Assembly (NCBI RefSeq): GCF_047121295.1
Contig: NZ_CP139447.1
Span: forward strand, 124,001-188,000
Direction: 5' to 3'
DNA length: 64,000 bases
From: Longispora sp047121295
GTDB lineage: Bacteria; Actinomycetota; Actinomycetes; Mycobacteriales; Micromonosporaceae
Below are positions 8,624 through 16,767 of this stretch, one piece after another (position 1 is the stretch's first letter; each line of letters starts with the position of its first letter). The notes beneath the pieces are model-generated. The model was not told the DNA's origin. It was given only the letters and a program-made list of their open reading frames with translations, and did not search any database. Made by a program: the position numbers and the translations under genes.

Positions 8624-8971
8624 TCAGGTGGTGCCGACGCCCGTGAACAGGATCGTCGTCACGCCCGCGCTGATCACCGAGGCGGCGAAGCCCACGGTCA
8701 TCGCCTGCCAGCCACGGGTCATCATCCGGAGCGGCACCGCGAGCACCAGGCCCAGGCCGACGGCCGTGAGGACCTCAGCGGGGCGGAGGTGGATGCCGCC
8801 GCCCGTGGACGTGCGGGAGAAGAACAGGAACCAGAGCACGAAGAGGAACGCCGGCACCAGATACCATCCGGCCGTGGCCATCATGGCTGGTAGCACCCTG
8901 CGTTCCGCGGAGTCGGGATCCCGGTGTCGCGGTCCGTCCCAGGTTCCGATGCCTTTGTCCACGTCCGGCAT
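8624..8971 (-). CDS. Small three-helix membrane protein
   Basis: Product of 115 residues with a hydrophilic start (MPDVDKGIGTWDGPRHRDPD) and three hydrophobic segments: WYLVPAFLFVLWFLFF, VLTAVGLGLVLAVPL and ASVISAGVTTILFTG. No family is recognised and no catalytic motif is visible. It is divergent from the DnaA-box region and dnaB, so its promoter may share control with that region. Confidence 0.55.
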   Translation of the reverse strand: MPDVDKGIGTWDGPRHRDPDSAERRVLPAMMATAGWYLVPAFLFVLWFLFFSRTSTGGGIHLRPAEVLTAVGLGLVLAVPLRMMTRGWQAMTVGFAASVISAGVTTILFTGVGTT

Positions 8972-9065
8972 TATTCCTTATCCGGTGACGGGTATCCATC
9001 CGCCGTTCGGGCGGTTGTGCCGCCGGTTTCGACACGCCGTAGATCGCGACACGCCGAACTATCTT

Positions 9066-9205
9066 TCGTCCACAGGCTGTGGGGATTGTTTTCCCAGCTC
9101 AGAGGCCTGTGGATAGGTTATCCACAGAAGTTGTGCACAGGCTGTCCACAGGTTATGCACCGCCAGAGGGCACTTATCCACAGGTTATCCACAGAGTTAT
9201 CCACA
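9066..9205. promoter_or_regulatory. DnaA-box cluster upstream of dnaB
   Basis: Four perfect TTATCCACA boxes lie at 9118-9126, 9174-9182, 9185-9193 and 9197-9205. Near matches are CTATCCACA (minus, 9108-9116), TTGTGCACA (9131-9139), CTGTCCACA (9142-9150), TTATGCACC (9153-9161) and TCGTCCACA (9066-9074). The last three perfect boxes are 11 and 12 bp apart, about one helical turn. TTATCCACA is the established DnaA box. The cluster ends 120 bp before dnaB. No dnaA, dnaN or AT-rich unwinding element is present, so a regulatory or DnaA-titrating role is more likely than the origin itself. Confidence 0.85.
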
Positions 9206-9325
9206 GGCAGATTTGGCTGTGGGGCTGCGGGTTCCTAGGGTCAGACGAATGCTCCCGGCGCGTCGGCGCCCTTCGGGGGGCGCAGCGGCGAACACTCGTG
9301 CATAGCCGCAGGTGAGGGGGACGAT

Positions 9326-10720
9326 GTGGCTATATCGGACAACGTGAAGCCCATCGACGCACCACCGATGAACTCCTACGACGGCGCCGGCTACGACCGG
9401 ACGCCGCCACAGGACGTGGCCGCCGAACAGTGCGTCCTGGGCGGCATGCTCCTGAGCAAGGACGCCATCGCCGACGTCGTCGAGATCCTCCGCCTGCCCG
9501 ACTTCTACAAGCCCGTGCACGCGACGATCTTCGACACGATCCTCGACCTGTACGGCCGGGGCGAGCCCGCCGACCCGATCACGGTGGCCGCCGCGCTCAC
9601 CGACGCGGGCGAGATCGGCCGGGTCGGCGGCGTGCCGTACCTGCACACGCTCGTCAACATGGTCCCCACGGCCGCGAACGCCTCCTACTACGCCCGGATC
9701 GTCGCCGAGCGTGCCATCCTCCGCCGCCTGGTCGAGGCCGGCACCCGGGTCGTCCAGCTCGGGTACGGCGCCGGCGCAGGTGCGGGCCGCGACGTCGACG
9801 ACGTGGTGGACCTCGCCCAGCAGGCCATCTACGACGTGACCGAGAAGCGGGTCAGCGAGGACTACTCGGTCCTGTCCGACCTGCTCCAGCCGACCCTGGA
9901 CGAGATCGAGGCGATCGGCGCGGCCGGCGGGGCGATGACCGGGGTACCGACCGGGTTCACGGACCTGGACAGGCTGCTGGGTGGGCTGCACCCGGGCCAG
10001 CTGGTGATCGTCGCCGGCCGCCCGGGTCTCGGAAAATCTACTATTGCTATGGATTTTGCGCGATCCGCGTCTCTTAAGCATGGTTTGTCCAGTGCCTTGT
10101 TCAGCCTGGAAATGAGCAAGATCGAGATCGTGATGCGTCTGCTGTCGGCGGAGGCGCGGGTCCCGCTGCACGTGCTGCGGTCCGGGCAGCTCTCCGACGA
10201 CGACTGGACGAAGCTGGCCCGCCGGATGGGCGAGATCAGCGAGGCCCCGCTGTTCGTGGACGACACGCCCAACATGACGCTGATGGAGATCCGGGCGAAG
10301 GCCCGCCGGTTGAAGCAGCGCAACGACCTCAAGCTGGTCTGCGTCGACTACCTGCAGCTGATGAGCTCGCCGAAGAAGACCGAGAGCCGGCAGCAGGAGG
10401 TCGCGGAGATCTCCCGTGGGCTCAAGCTGCTCGCCAAGGAGATCCAGTGCCCGGTGATCGCGGCGTGCCAGCTGAACCGTGGCCCGGAGCAGCGGACGGA
10501 CAAGCGTCCGCAGCTGTCCGACCTGCGTGAGTCCGGCTCGATCGAGCAGGATGCCGACGTCGTGATCCTGCTGCACCGCGACGACTACTACGACAAGGAG
10601 TCGCCGCGCGCCGGCGAGGCCGACTTCATCGTTGCCAAGCACCGAAACGGGCCGACGGACACGATCACCGTGGCGGCGCAGCTGCACCTGTCGCAGTTCG
10701 TGGACATGGCGATCGTCTAA
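9326..10720 (+). CDS. dnaB: Replicative DNA helicase DnaB
   Basis: Product of 464 residues, the normal length for an intein-free DnaB. The N-terminal domain has PPQDVAAEQCVLGGMLLS; the RecA-like domain has Walker A GRPGLGKST (about residues 230-238), LVCVDYLQLM (Walker B) and SDLRESGSIEQDADVV. The hexamer unwinds DNA at the replication fork. GTG at 9326 follows GAGGGGG. Codons 236 to about 258, starting inside the P-loop, are strikingly AT-ending (for example AAA, TCT, ACT, ATT, TTT, CTT), unlike the rest of the gene. The upstream DnaA-box cluster suggests DnaA control. Confidence 0.96.
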   Translation: MAISDNVKPIDAPPMNSYDGAGYDRTPPQDVAAEQCVLGGMLLSKDAIADVVEILRLPDFYKPVHATIFDTILDLYGRGEPADPITVAAALTDAGEIGRVGGVPYLHTLVNMVPTAANASYYARIVAERAILRRLVEAGTRVVQLGYGAGAGAGRDVDDVVDLAQQAIYDVTEKRVSEDYSVLSDLLQPTLDEIEAIGAAGGAMTGVPTGFTDLDRLLGGLHPGQLVIVAGRPGLGKSTIAMDFARSASLKHGLSSALFSLEMSKIEIVMRLLSAEARVPLHVLRSGQLSDDDWTKLARRMGEISEAPLFVDDTPNMTLMEIRAKARRLKQRNDLKLVCVDYLQLMSSPKKTESRQQEVAEISRGLKLLAKEIQCPVIAACQLNRGPEQRTDKRPQLSDLRESGSIEQDADVVILLHRDDYYDKESPRAGEADFIVAKHRNGPTDTITVAAQLHLSQFVDMAIV

Positions 10721-10998
10721 CCGCCCGGGCCATGGCTCAGGCCGGAGTCGCCCCGGGGTCTTGGCCGCCGCGGGCATGGACTCCGGCCCCGACCGGCCCG
10801 ACGCCCGACCCATCGGACCGGCCCAGGGCCTGCCCGGCCAGTCCCTGGCCCGCGACCTGCCGGGGCGGCCCGGGCAGGAGTGGCTACAGCCGGACGAGCG
10901 ACTTGCCCAGGAACGCCCGCACCCTGGCCGGGGCCGTGGCGCGGCCCGACCGGCGGAACCGGCGGCCGAACCGGCGGAACTTGTCGGGACAGAGTGAG

Positions 10999-11024
10999 CG
11001 AGGGGGCTCGCGCGAGCCCCCTCG
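10999..11024. terminator. Bidirectional terminator after dnaB
   Basis: A perfect 26-nt palindrome with 13-base arms beginning CGAGGGGGCTCGC lies between the ends of dnaB and the convergent zinc-ribbon gene. The rest of 10721-11041 holds GC-rich sequence with repeated CGGAACCGGCGG units and no convincing gene. Confidence 0.7.
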
Positions 11025-11041
11025 ACAACTCTCAGTGACTG

Positions 11042-11443
11042 TTAATCGAACAGGTCGTGCAGGAAGCCCTTCCTGCGGTAGTGCCCGTGCCGGTAGCCGT
11101 GCCCGTGGTGGCCGTGCCGGTAACCGTGGCTGACGTGGCCGTGGCTCACGTGCCCGTGGCCGTAGCCCGGCTGGGCGTAGACCGGCGGCGGCGGGGGCGG
11201 CGGCGGGTAGCCGTAACCGGGCTGGGGCTGGTGCGGCTGGGCCGGGTAGGCGGCCGGCGGCGGGGTGTGCGACTGCTGGGGCTGGGAGCTCCGGCCGCTG
11301 GACGCGCTCTCGCCCTGGATGATTTTCTCCAGCTCACCGCGGTCGAGGAACACGCCGCGGCACTCGGTGCACTGGTCGATGACGATGCCACTGCGCTCGT
11401 ACTGACGCATCTCGGCGTGGCACTTCGGACAGGTGATCTGCAT
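11042..11443 (-). CDS. Zinc-ribbon (zf-TFIIB type) protein with Pro/His-rich tail
   Basis: Product of 133 residues. Residues 1-40 form a zinc ribbon (MQITCPKCHAEM, then CTECRGVFLDRGELEKII) of the zf-TFIIB family. The rest is low complexity: Gln/Pro-rich, then a Pro run, then Gly-His-rich repeats (GHGHVSHGHVSHGYRHGHHG), ending HDLFD. The His-rich part could bind metal. The function of such proteins is unknown; the ribbon suggests nucleic-acid or protein contacts. It is divergent from the two repeat-protein genes. Confidence 0.75.
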   Translation of the reverse strand: MQITCPKCHAEMRQYERSGIVIDQCTECRGVFLDRGELEKIIQGESASSGRSSQPQQSHTPPPAAYPAQPHQPQPGYGYPPPPPPPPVYAQPGYGHGHVSHGHVSHGYRHGHHGHGYRHGHYRRKGFLHDLFD

Positions 11444-11544
11444 CAGACAACGGTACCTGTTGGGGGTGGCACGAACCCGGGAGCTAAAACTTGTTCCGCT
11501 TTCGTATCGTGGTGACACACAGCCACCCCGCAAGGAGCGAAAAA

Positions 11545-12084
11545 ATGAGCGAGTTCGACTTCGACCACGACGGCTCGGCCGACAACGGCATCGTCGCCGA
11601 CTACAGCGACGGCCACACCGAGACGGTCGTGGACACCGACCACGATGGTTTCGCCAACTACGCCGGCACGGACCTCGACGGTGACGGCAACGACGAGGTC
11701 GGCTACACCCACCAGTACGGCGGCGGCCACGACCTCGACACCGCGACGATCGACCGCGACGACGACGGCGACGCCGACCAGCAGCTCGGTGACCGCAACC
11801 ACGACGGCCGCTTCGACACCAACTCGCTGGACCGCAACGACGACCAGCGCGTCGACGCCGTCTACGCCGACGACAACTACGACGGCGTCGTGGACCACAG
11901 CACCCTGGACCGCAACTACGACGGCAACGCCGACTTCGACGCGAAGGACTACGACCAGGACGGTCAGGCCAACGTGACGACGACGGACGCGAACTACGAC
12001 GGCACGTACGACACGGTGCACTACGGTGACACGGAGACCAACCCGCTCGCCGGTCACTCGCCGAACCCCTTCGCCAACAACTAG
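11545..12084 (+). CDS. Acidic DxNxDG-repeat protein 1
   Basis: Product of 179 residues built almost wholly from acidic repeats. From about residue 75 the period is 13 residues: DRNHDGRFDTNSL, DRNDDQRVDAVYA, DDNYDGVVDHSTL, DRNYDGNADFDAK. The DxNxDGxxD pattern is that of EF-hand-like and thrombospondin-type-3 calcium loops, so multiple calcium sites are expected. There is no signal peptide and no membrane helix. It begins MSEFDFDHDGSADNG after a good AAGGAG site. The end NYDGTYDTVHYGD recurs in the next gene, so the two are paralogues. No family role is known to me. Confidence 0.8.
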   Translation: MSEFDFDHDGSADNGIVADYSDGHTETVVDTDHDGFANYAGTDLDGDGNDEVGYTHQYGGGHDLDTATIDRDDDGDADQQLGDRNHDGRFDTNSLDRNDDQRVDAVYADDNYDGVVDHSTLDRNYDGNADFDAKDYDQDGQANVTTTDANYDGTYDTVHYGDTETNPLAGHSPNPFANN

Positions 12085-12099
12085 TTAGGAATACTCACC

Positions 12100-12624
12100 A
12101 TGAGCGACGGCTACGACACCACTGTTGACGCTGACGGCGACGGCACCTGGGATGCACACACCATCGAGTCGGACGGCTCTGGTGGGTACAACATCCTGGT
12201 CGACCAGAACCACGACGGGCACACCGACTTCGTGGGCCACGACCACGACGGCGACGGGCTGATCGAGTCGGCGGAGTACGACAACAACTTCGACGGCTCG
12301 TTCGAGACGCACACCGGGGACACCAACCACAACGGTTGGCAGGACCACGAGGTGGCCGACCGCAACCACGACGGGAACACCGACCTCGCGGGCGTCGACA
12401 GCAACGAGGACGGCACGTTCGACCACGTGGTGGCCGACAACAACTACAACGGCCGGGTGGACACCGTCTACGACGACAACAACCTGGACGAGAAGTACGA
12501 CTCGGTGAAGACGGACTCCGACGAGGACGGTCAGTGGAACACCACCACCGACACGAACTACGACGGGAACTTCGACACCGTGCACTACGGGGACGCGAAC
12601 CAGAACCCCTACAACAACGTCTGA
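12100..12624 (+). CDS. Acidic DxNxDG-repeat protein 2 (paralogue)
   Basis: Product of 174 residues, 15 nt after the first repeat gene and preceded by TTAGGA, so one transcript is likely. It has repeats DTNHNGWQDHEVA, DRNHDGNTDLAGV, DSNEDGTFDHVVA, DNNYNGRVDTVYD and the shared end NYDGNFDTVHYGD. As in its neighbour, each unit keeps the calcium-loop spacing and there is no export signal. The last 16 bases overlap the convergent GT-C gene. Confidence 0.8.
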   Translation: MSDGYDTTVDADGDGTWDAHTIESDGSGGYNILVDQNHDGHTDFVGHDHDGDGLIESAEYDNNFDGSFETHTGDTNHNGWQDHEVADRNHDGNTDLAGVDSNEDGTFDHVVADNNYNGRVDTVYDDNNLDEKYDSVKTDSDEDGQWNTTTDTNYDGNFDTVHYGDANQNPYNNV

Positions 12625-13886
12625 GCGGGTTCGGGCTCCCTCACAGGACCGAGGGAGCCCAGGAACGGGATCCACAGGGCGTACGCGGCCGGGTAGAGCA
12701 GGTAGCCGAACCGGGTCGCGGGCATCAGCATCATGGCGGTCAGCAGTCCGGTGGCGCACACCGCGGCTGCGGCCGCCGCCGTGCGTGGTGGCCGGCGGAT
12801 GAGCCACCAGCAGAGCGCGAGGGCGGCGAGCCCGAGCAGGCCGAGGGCGATGTACCGGCCACCGGGCACGTTCTCGGTGATCAGGTGTCCCGGCAGCGGG
12901 CTCGCCGCCGGACTCTTGACCAGGCCGTGGCCGAGCGGGAACTTCAGCACGTTCTCGACGAAGGCGCCCGGGTTGACGAGCAACGCGGGCAGCGCGGTGA
13001 GCACCGGGATCGCGATCATCGGGACGGCGAGCCGGGCGAGCCCCGGGGCCGCGCCCCCGGCGGCGTCCGACACACCGGAGGACCGCGAGGCTCGCCGGAG
13101 CAGCAGCCGGGCGACCAGCACGACGGCCGCGACCGGCCAGGCGAAGAGCTTGAGCGAGGCCGCGATGCCGAGCGTGACGCCGGTGGCGGTGTCCCGGCCC
13201 TTCGCGAGATAGGCGAGCCCCAGCAGGGTCAACGCGAGCACGGGCAGGTCGTCGCCCCCGGTCGCGAGGGTCAACGCCGCGACGGGCAGCACCGTCACCG
13301 CCTGCAGCGCCCGCACCCGCCCGACCGTCCGGCTGTGGGCCATGCGGAGGGCAAGGTAGAGGCACAGGGCCGTGACCAGGGCGAAGAACACCCGCGCATC
13401 GGTGTACCAGTGCACGCCCAGCACCGCCCTGGGCAGGCCGAACACCGCCATCGCCGGCTGGTACGGCGTGTAGCCCAGCAGGGGCTCGGGGAGCGCGGCG
13501 ATGTCGGCCCGGCTCAGGAACGGGCTGCCGGTCTCCAGCAGCCGGATGCCGGAGTTCTCGACGACCAGCACCTCCTCCTGGGCCCGCTCCAGGTGCCCGC
13601 CGGCCCGCTGGACCGCCTCGAACAGCAGCGGGAGCAGGCACACCGCGCCCCAGGTGCCGAGCACCACGGCTCCCCGGCCGCCGCGCGCCCGGGTGATCAG
13701 CTGGGTGAGGGCGACGAGCGCCGCGACGGCGTACCCGATGGTGGCTATCGCCCCCCACGGTCTGTGCGCCGGGAGGTTCGAGCTGGCCGTGAGCCAGGCG
13801 AAACCCGCCGACAGCACGTAGAGCCCGAGGTCCACGGCGACGCCGCCACCTGCCCGGTTCGCCCGTCTCATCCAGTGCGCAGCCAC
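12609..13886 (-). CDS. GT-C type membrane glycosyltransferase (DUF2029/GT87-like)
   Basis: Product of 425 residues with about ten hydrophobic segments (VDLGLYVLSAGFAWLTASS, LLTAMMLMPATRFGYLLYPAAYALWIPFL). TLATGGDDLPVLALTLLGLAYLAKGRDTATGVTLGIAASLKLFAWPVAAV fits DUF2029 mannosyltransferases. It would act outside the membrane on a polyprenol-linked sugar. The GTG at 13886 lies 7 nt after TAGGTT and may be leaderless; ATG at 13871 is an alternative. Divergent from moaC. Confidence 0.75.
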   Translation of the reverse strand: MAAHWMRRANRAGGGVAVDLGLYVLSAGFAWLTASSNLPAHRPWGAIATIGYAVAALVALTQLITRARGGRGAVVLGTWGAVCLLPLLFEAVQRAGGHLERAQEEVLVVENSGIRLLETGSPFLSRADIAALPEPLLGYTPYQPAMAVFGLPRAVLGVHWYTDARVFFALVTALCLYLALRMAHSRTVGRVRALQAVTVLPVAALTLATGGDDLPVLALTLLGLAYLAKGRDTATGVTLGIAASLKLFAWPVAAVVLVARLLLRRASRSSGVSDAAGGAAPGLARLAVPMIAIPVLTALPALLVNPGAFVENVLKFPLGHGLVKSPAASPLPGHLITENVPGGRYIALGLLGLAALALCWWLIRRPPRTAAAAAAVCATGLLTAMMLMPATRFGYLLYPAAYALWIPFLGSLGPVREPEPAQTLL

Positions 13887-13931
13887 GGGCCCAACCTAGC
13901 CGCTCGATCACCGGCGGGCAGAATGGGCAGC

Positions 13932-14417
13932 ATGAGCGCGAGCAGCGAACGAGGGTTGACCCACGTCGACGCCGCCGGGGCCGCCCGGATGGTGGACGTC
14001 TCCGCGAAGGACGTGACCGCGCGCAGCGCCACCGCCGTCGGCACCGTGGTCACGACGACCGAGGTGATCGGGCTGCTCCAGGCCGGCGGGCTGCCGAAGG
14101 GGGACGCGCTGGCCGTGGCGCGACTCGCCGGCATCATGGGCGCGAAGAAGACGCCGGACCTCATTCCGCTCTGCCACCCGATCGCCCTGCACGGCGTCAC
14201 GGTCGACCTGACGCCGGGCGCCGACCGGGTCGAGATCGCGGTGACCACCCGCACCGCCGACCGGACCGGGGTCGAGATGGAGGCCCTGACGGCCGTGGCC
14301 GCCGCCGGGCTCGCCCTGATCGACATGATCAAGGCCGTTGACCCCGCCGCTTCCCTCGATGGGGTACGGGTGACCCGCAAGCTGGGCGGCAAGACCGGCG
14401 AGTGGGTGCGGCCGTGA
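13932..14417 (+). CDS. moaC: Cyclic pyranopterin monophosphate synthase
   Basis: Product of 161 residues. LTHVDAAGAARMVDVSAKDVTAR, MGAKKTPDLIPLCHPIALHGV and GVEMEALTAVAAAGLALIDMIKAVD are the MoaC core, which turns the MoaA product into cyclic pyranopterin phosphate in molybdenum-cofactor synthesis. An ATG at 13923 is also in frame. First gene of moaC-moaB-moeA-moaE; the GTGA overlap with the next gene shows coupling. Confidence 0.95.
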   Translation: MSASSERGLTHVDAAGAARMVDVSAKDVTARSATAVGTVVTTTEVIGLLQAGGLPKGDALAVARLAGIMGAKKTPDLIPLCHPIALHGVTVDLTPGADRVEIAVTTRTADRTGVEMEALTAVAAAGLALIDMIKAVDPAASLDGVRVTRKLGGKTGEWVRP

Positions 14418-15127
14418 CCGAGCAGCAGCCCTGGTCGACGGGGTCCCCGGAGCCGGGATCCTCGCCCGCCGAGCGCGCGGCGGCACCGGGCACCTCGCAC
14501 GCCGGGCGGACCGGGTATCCCGCTCCCACCGCGCCGGGTTCGCCGCTCGCGCCCGCCACGGACCCGACCGCTCCGGCCGCGTCGGGCTCGCCCGCCGCCG
14601 CGCACGGCTCGCCGGCCGTGCCCGCACCCGGCTCAGCGCGGGTCGCACCCGAGCCCGGTTCCGTCGGCCGGGCCGTCGTGATCGTCGCCTCCAACCGGGC
14701 CGCCGCCGGCGTCTACGAGGACACCTCCGGCCCGATCCTGGTCGCCGGCCTGCGCGAGCTCGGCTTCGAGGTGGACGTCCCGGTCGTGGTCCCCGACGGC
14801 ACGGCGGTCGGCGAGGCCCTGCGCGCCGCCGTGTTCGACCACGCCGACGTGATCCTGACCAGCGGCGGTACCGGGATCACCCCGACCGACCGCACCCCGG
14901 ACGAGACCCTGCCGCTGCTGGACTACCAGGTGCCGGGCATCGCGGAGGCCATCCGGGCGTACGCGAAGGTGCCGACCGCCGCGCTGTCGCGGGGGCTGGC
15001 CGGGGTGGCCGGCCGTACGCTGGTGGTGAACCTGCCCGGCTCGACCGGGGGCGCCCGCGACGGTCTCGCGGTGCTGGGTCCACTGCTGGCGCACGCGGTG
15101 TCGCAGTTGAGCGGAGGCGACCACTGA
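14414..15127 (+). CDS. moaB: Molybdopterin adenylyltransferase-like protein with long low-complexity N terminus
   Basis: Product of 237 residues if the GTG overlapping moaC is used. Residues 1-82 are Pro/Ser/Ala/Gly-rich with no fold visible. The MoaB/MogA domain follows: VIVASNRAAAGVYEDTSGP, ILTSGGTGITPTDRTPDETLPLL, NLPGSTGGARDGLAVLGPLL. The domain binds molybdopterin and adenylates it before molybdenum insertion. Family members are usually about 160-180 residues, so the extension is unusual; GTG at about 14678 could begin a standard-length product. Its stop overlaps the moeA start (TGATG). Confidence 0.85.
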   Translation: MTEQQPWSTGSPEPGSSPAERAAAPGTSHAGRTGYPAPTAPGSPLAPATDPTAPAASGSPAAAHGSPAVPAPGSARVAPEPGSVGRAVVIVASNRAAAGVYEDTSGPILVAGLRELGFEVDVPVVVPDGTAVGEALRAAVFDHADVILTSGGTGITPTDRTPDETLPLLDYQVPGIAEAIRAYAKVPTAALSRGLAGVAGRTLVVNLPGSTGGARDGLAVLGPLLAHAVSQLSGGDH

Positions 15128-16308
15128 TGTTGACCTGGGCCGAGGCGCGCGCCGCCTGCCACGCCGCCGGGGCCGCCGTCCCGCCGGCGACCGAGACCGT
15201 GCCGCTGGGGCTGGCCGACGGGAGGACCCTGGCCGAGCCGCTGGTCACGCTGACCGACCTGCCCGCGTTCCCGACGTCCAGCGTGGACGGCTGGGCCGGG
15301 CGCGGTACCCAGCCGTGGCGGATCGTCGGCCGGGTGCTCGCCGGCGAAGACCCGGCGCCGCTGGACGAGGACGGCACGTGCGTCGAGATCGCGACCGGGG
15401 CCTCGGTGCCCGACGGGGTGACGGCGATCGTCCGGGTCGAGGACTCCCTCGTGGAGCCGGCGGGCGTCAGCGGCGACGCCCGGGCCATGCGCGACTGGCG
15501 GGACGCGGGCGAGGAGGCGGCGAAGGGCGAGGTGCTGCTGCCCGCCGGTACGCCGGTCACCCCCGGCGTGATCGGGCTCGCGGCCTCCTGCGGCTACCAC
15601 GCGCTCACGGTCCGCCGGCCGCTGCGCGCCGAGCTGCTCGTCTTCGGGGACGAGCTGCTCACCGAGGGGCTGCCGGGCGCCGGCCGGGTCCGCGACGCGC
15701 TGGGGCCGCAGCTGCCGGCGTGGCTGGCCCGGTACGGCTGCGAGGTCGCGCCCGTCGGGCCCCCGGTCAAGGACACCCTGGAGGCCCACGTTTCCGCGAT
15801 CGAGGCGGCGCTGACCAGGGCGGATGTCGTGTGCACCACGGGCGGCACGATGCACGGGCCGGTGGACCACCTGCATCCGGCGCTGGCGGCGCTGGGCGCG
15901 GAGTACGTGGTGAACACGGTCAAGGTGCGGCCCGGGTTCCCGATGCTCGTCGCCAGGATGCCCGGCGGGAAGTTCCTCGGCGGGCTGCCCGGCAACCCGC
16001 AGTCGGCCGTCGTCGCGCTGGTCTCCCTCGTCGCCCCGCTGCTCGCCGGGCTGGCCGGCCGGAGCGCCGACCTGCCGAAGGTGACCCTGGGCTCGGACGT
16101 GCCGGGGCGCGGCGACTACACCCACCTGGCGCTGGTCCGGCTCGACACGGACGGCTTGGCGCACGCCCTGCCGCATGCCGGCTCCTCGATGCTGCGCGGG
16201 CTGGCGCGCGCCGCCGGCTTCGCCGTGATCCCGCCGGGTACGCACGGCACGGCCGGCACCGTCGTCGAGTTGGCTCCGTTGCCGTTGTCCCCGGGGGAGT
16301 TCGCATGA
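15127..16308 (+). CDS. moeA: Molybdopterin molybdenumtransferase
   Basis: Product of 393 residues. PLGLADGRTLAEPLVTLTDLPAFPTSSVDGWA is the MoeA opening, followed by VEIATGASVPDGVTAIVRVED, LVFGDELL, VCTTGGTMHGPVDHLHPAL and FLGGLPGNPQSAVVALVSLV. MoeA inserts molybdate into adenylated molybdopterin. It is coupled to moaB by a TGATG junction and to moaE by ATGA. Confidence 0.93.
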   Translation: MLTWAEARAACHAAGAAVPPATETVPLGLADGRTLAEPLVTLTDLPAFPTSSVDGWAGRGTQPWRIVGRVLAGEDPAPLDEDGTCVEIATGASVPDGVTAIVRVEDSLVEPAGVSGDARAMRDWRDAGEEAAKGEVLLPAGTPVTPGVIGLAASCGYHALTVRRPLRAELLVFGDELLTEGLPGAGRVRDALGPQLPAWLARYGCEVAPVGPPVKDTLEAHVSAIEAALTRADVVCTTGGTMHGPVDHLHPALAALGAEYVVNTVKVRPGFPMLVARMPGGKFLGGLPGNPQSAVVALVSLVAPLLAGLAGRSADLPKVTLGSDVPGRGDYTHLALVRLDTDGLAHALPHAGSSMLRGLARAAGFAVIPPGTHGTAGTVVELAPLPLSPGEFA

Positions 16309-16718
16309 TCCACACCGAGGTCACCACCGAGCCGCTGGACGTCGCCGCGCACGAGAAGTTCGTGGCCGACTCCCGGGGCGGGGCCGTCGTCACGTTCCGG
16401 GGCGTGGTGCGCGACCACGACCACGGCCGCCAGGTGGCGTCCCTGGAGTACGAGGGGCACCCGACCGCCGCCGCCATCCTCGCCGAGGTCGCCGCAGAGC
16501 TGGCCGCCGACCCGGCCGTGTACGCCGTCGCGGTCAGCCACCGGGTCGGCCCGTTGGCGATCGGGGACGTGGCGCTGGCCGCCGCCGTGTGCACGGCGCA
16601 CCGGGGCGCGGCGTTCGAGGCCTGCGCGCGGCTGGTGGACGAGGTGAAGGCGCGGTTGCCGATCTGGAAGCGGCAGACGTTCACCGACGGTACCGAGGAA
16701 TGGGTTAATTGCCCTTAA
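16305..16718 (+). CDS. moaE: Molybdopterin synthase catalytic subunit
   Basis: Product of 137 residues. GGAVVTFRGVVRDHDHGRQVASLEYEGHPTAA, VSHRVGPLAIGDVALAAAVCTAHRGAAFEACARLVDEVKARLPIWKRQTFTDG are the MoaE motifs. With the sulfur carrier MoaD (51.4 kb) it makes molybdopterin. Last gene of this operon. The four genes here plus moaA-moaD leave only molybdate uptake and molybdoenzymes outside the window. Confidence 0.95.
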   Translation: MIHTEVTTEPLDVAAHEKFVADSRGGAVVTFRGVVRDHDHGRQVASLEYEGHPTAAAILAEVAAELAADPAVYAVAVSHRVGPLAIGDVALAAAVCTAHRGAAFEACARLVDEVKARLPIWKRQTFTDGTEEWVNCP

Positions 16719-16767
16719 AGGCAAAATAGATGGCGGTCATCCGCTGAAGCATGCGAATGTCCGGCCC

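Noticed and set aside
9061..9325. Chromosomal origin oriC
   Set aside because: DnaA boxes are dense, but dnaA, dnaN, gyrB and an AT-rich unwinding segment are absent, so only a DnaA-binding region is claimed.
9326..10720. Intein in DnaB
   Set aside because: The protein is 464 residues with an unbroken Walker A motif; no intein splice blocks are present.
10721..11041. Possible small genes after dnaB
   Set aside because: Frames of about 100-130 codons overlap each other, lack ribosome sites and encode Pro/Arg-rich sequence; the region ends in a terminator.
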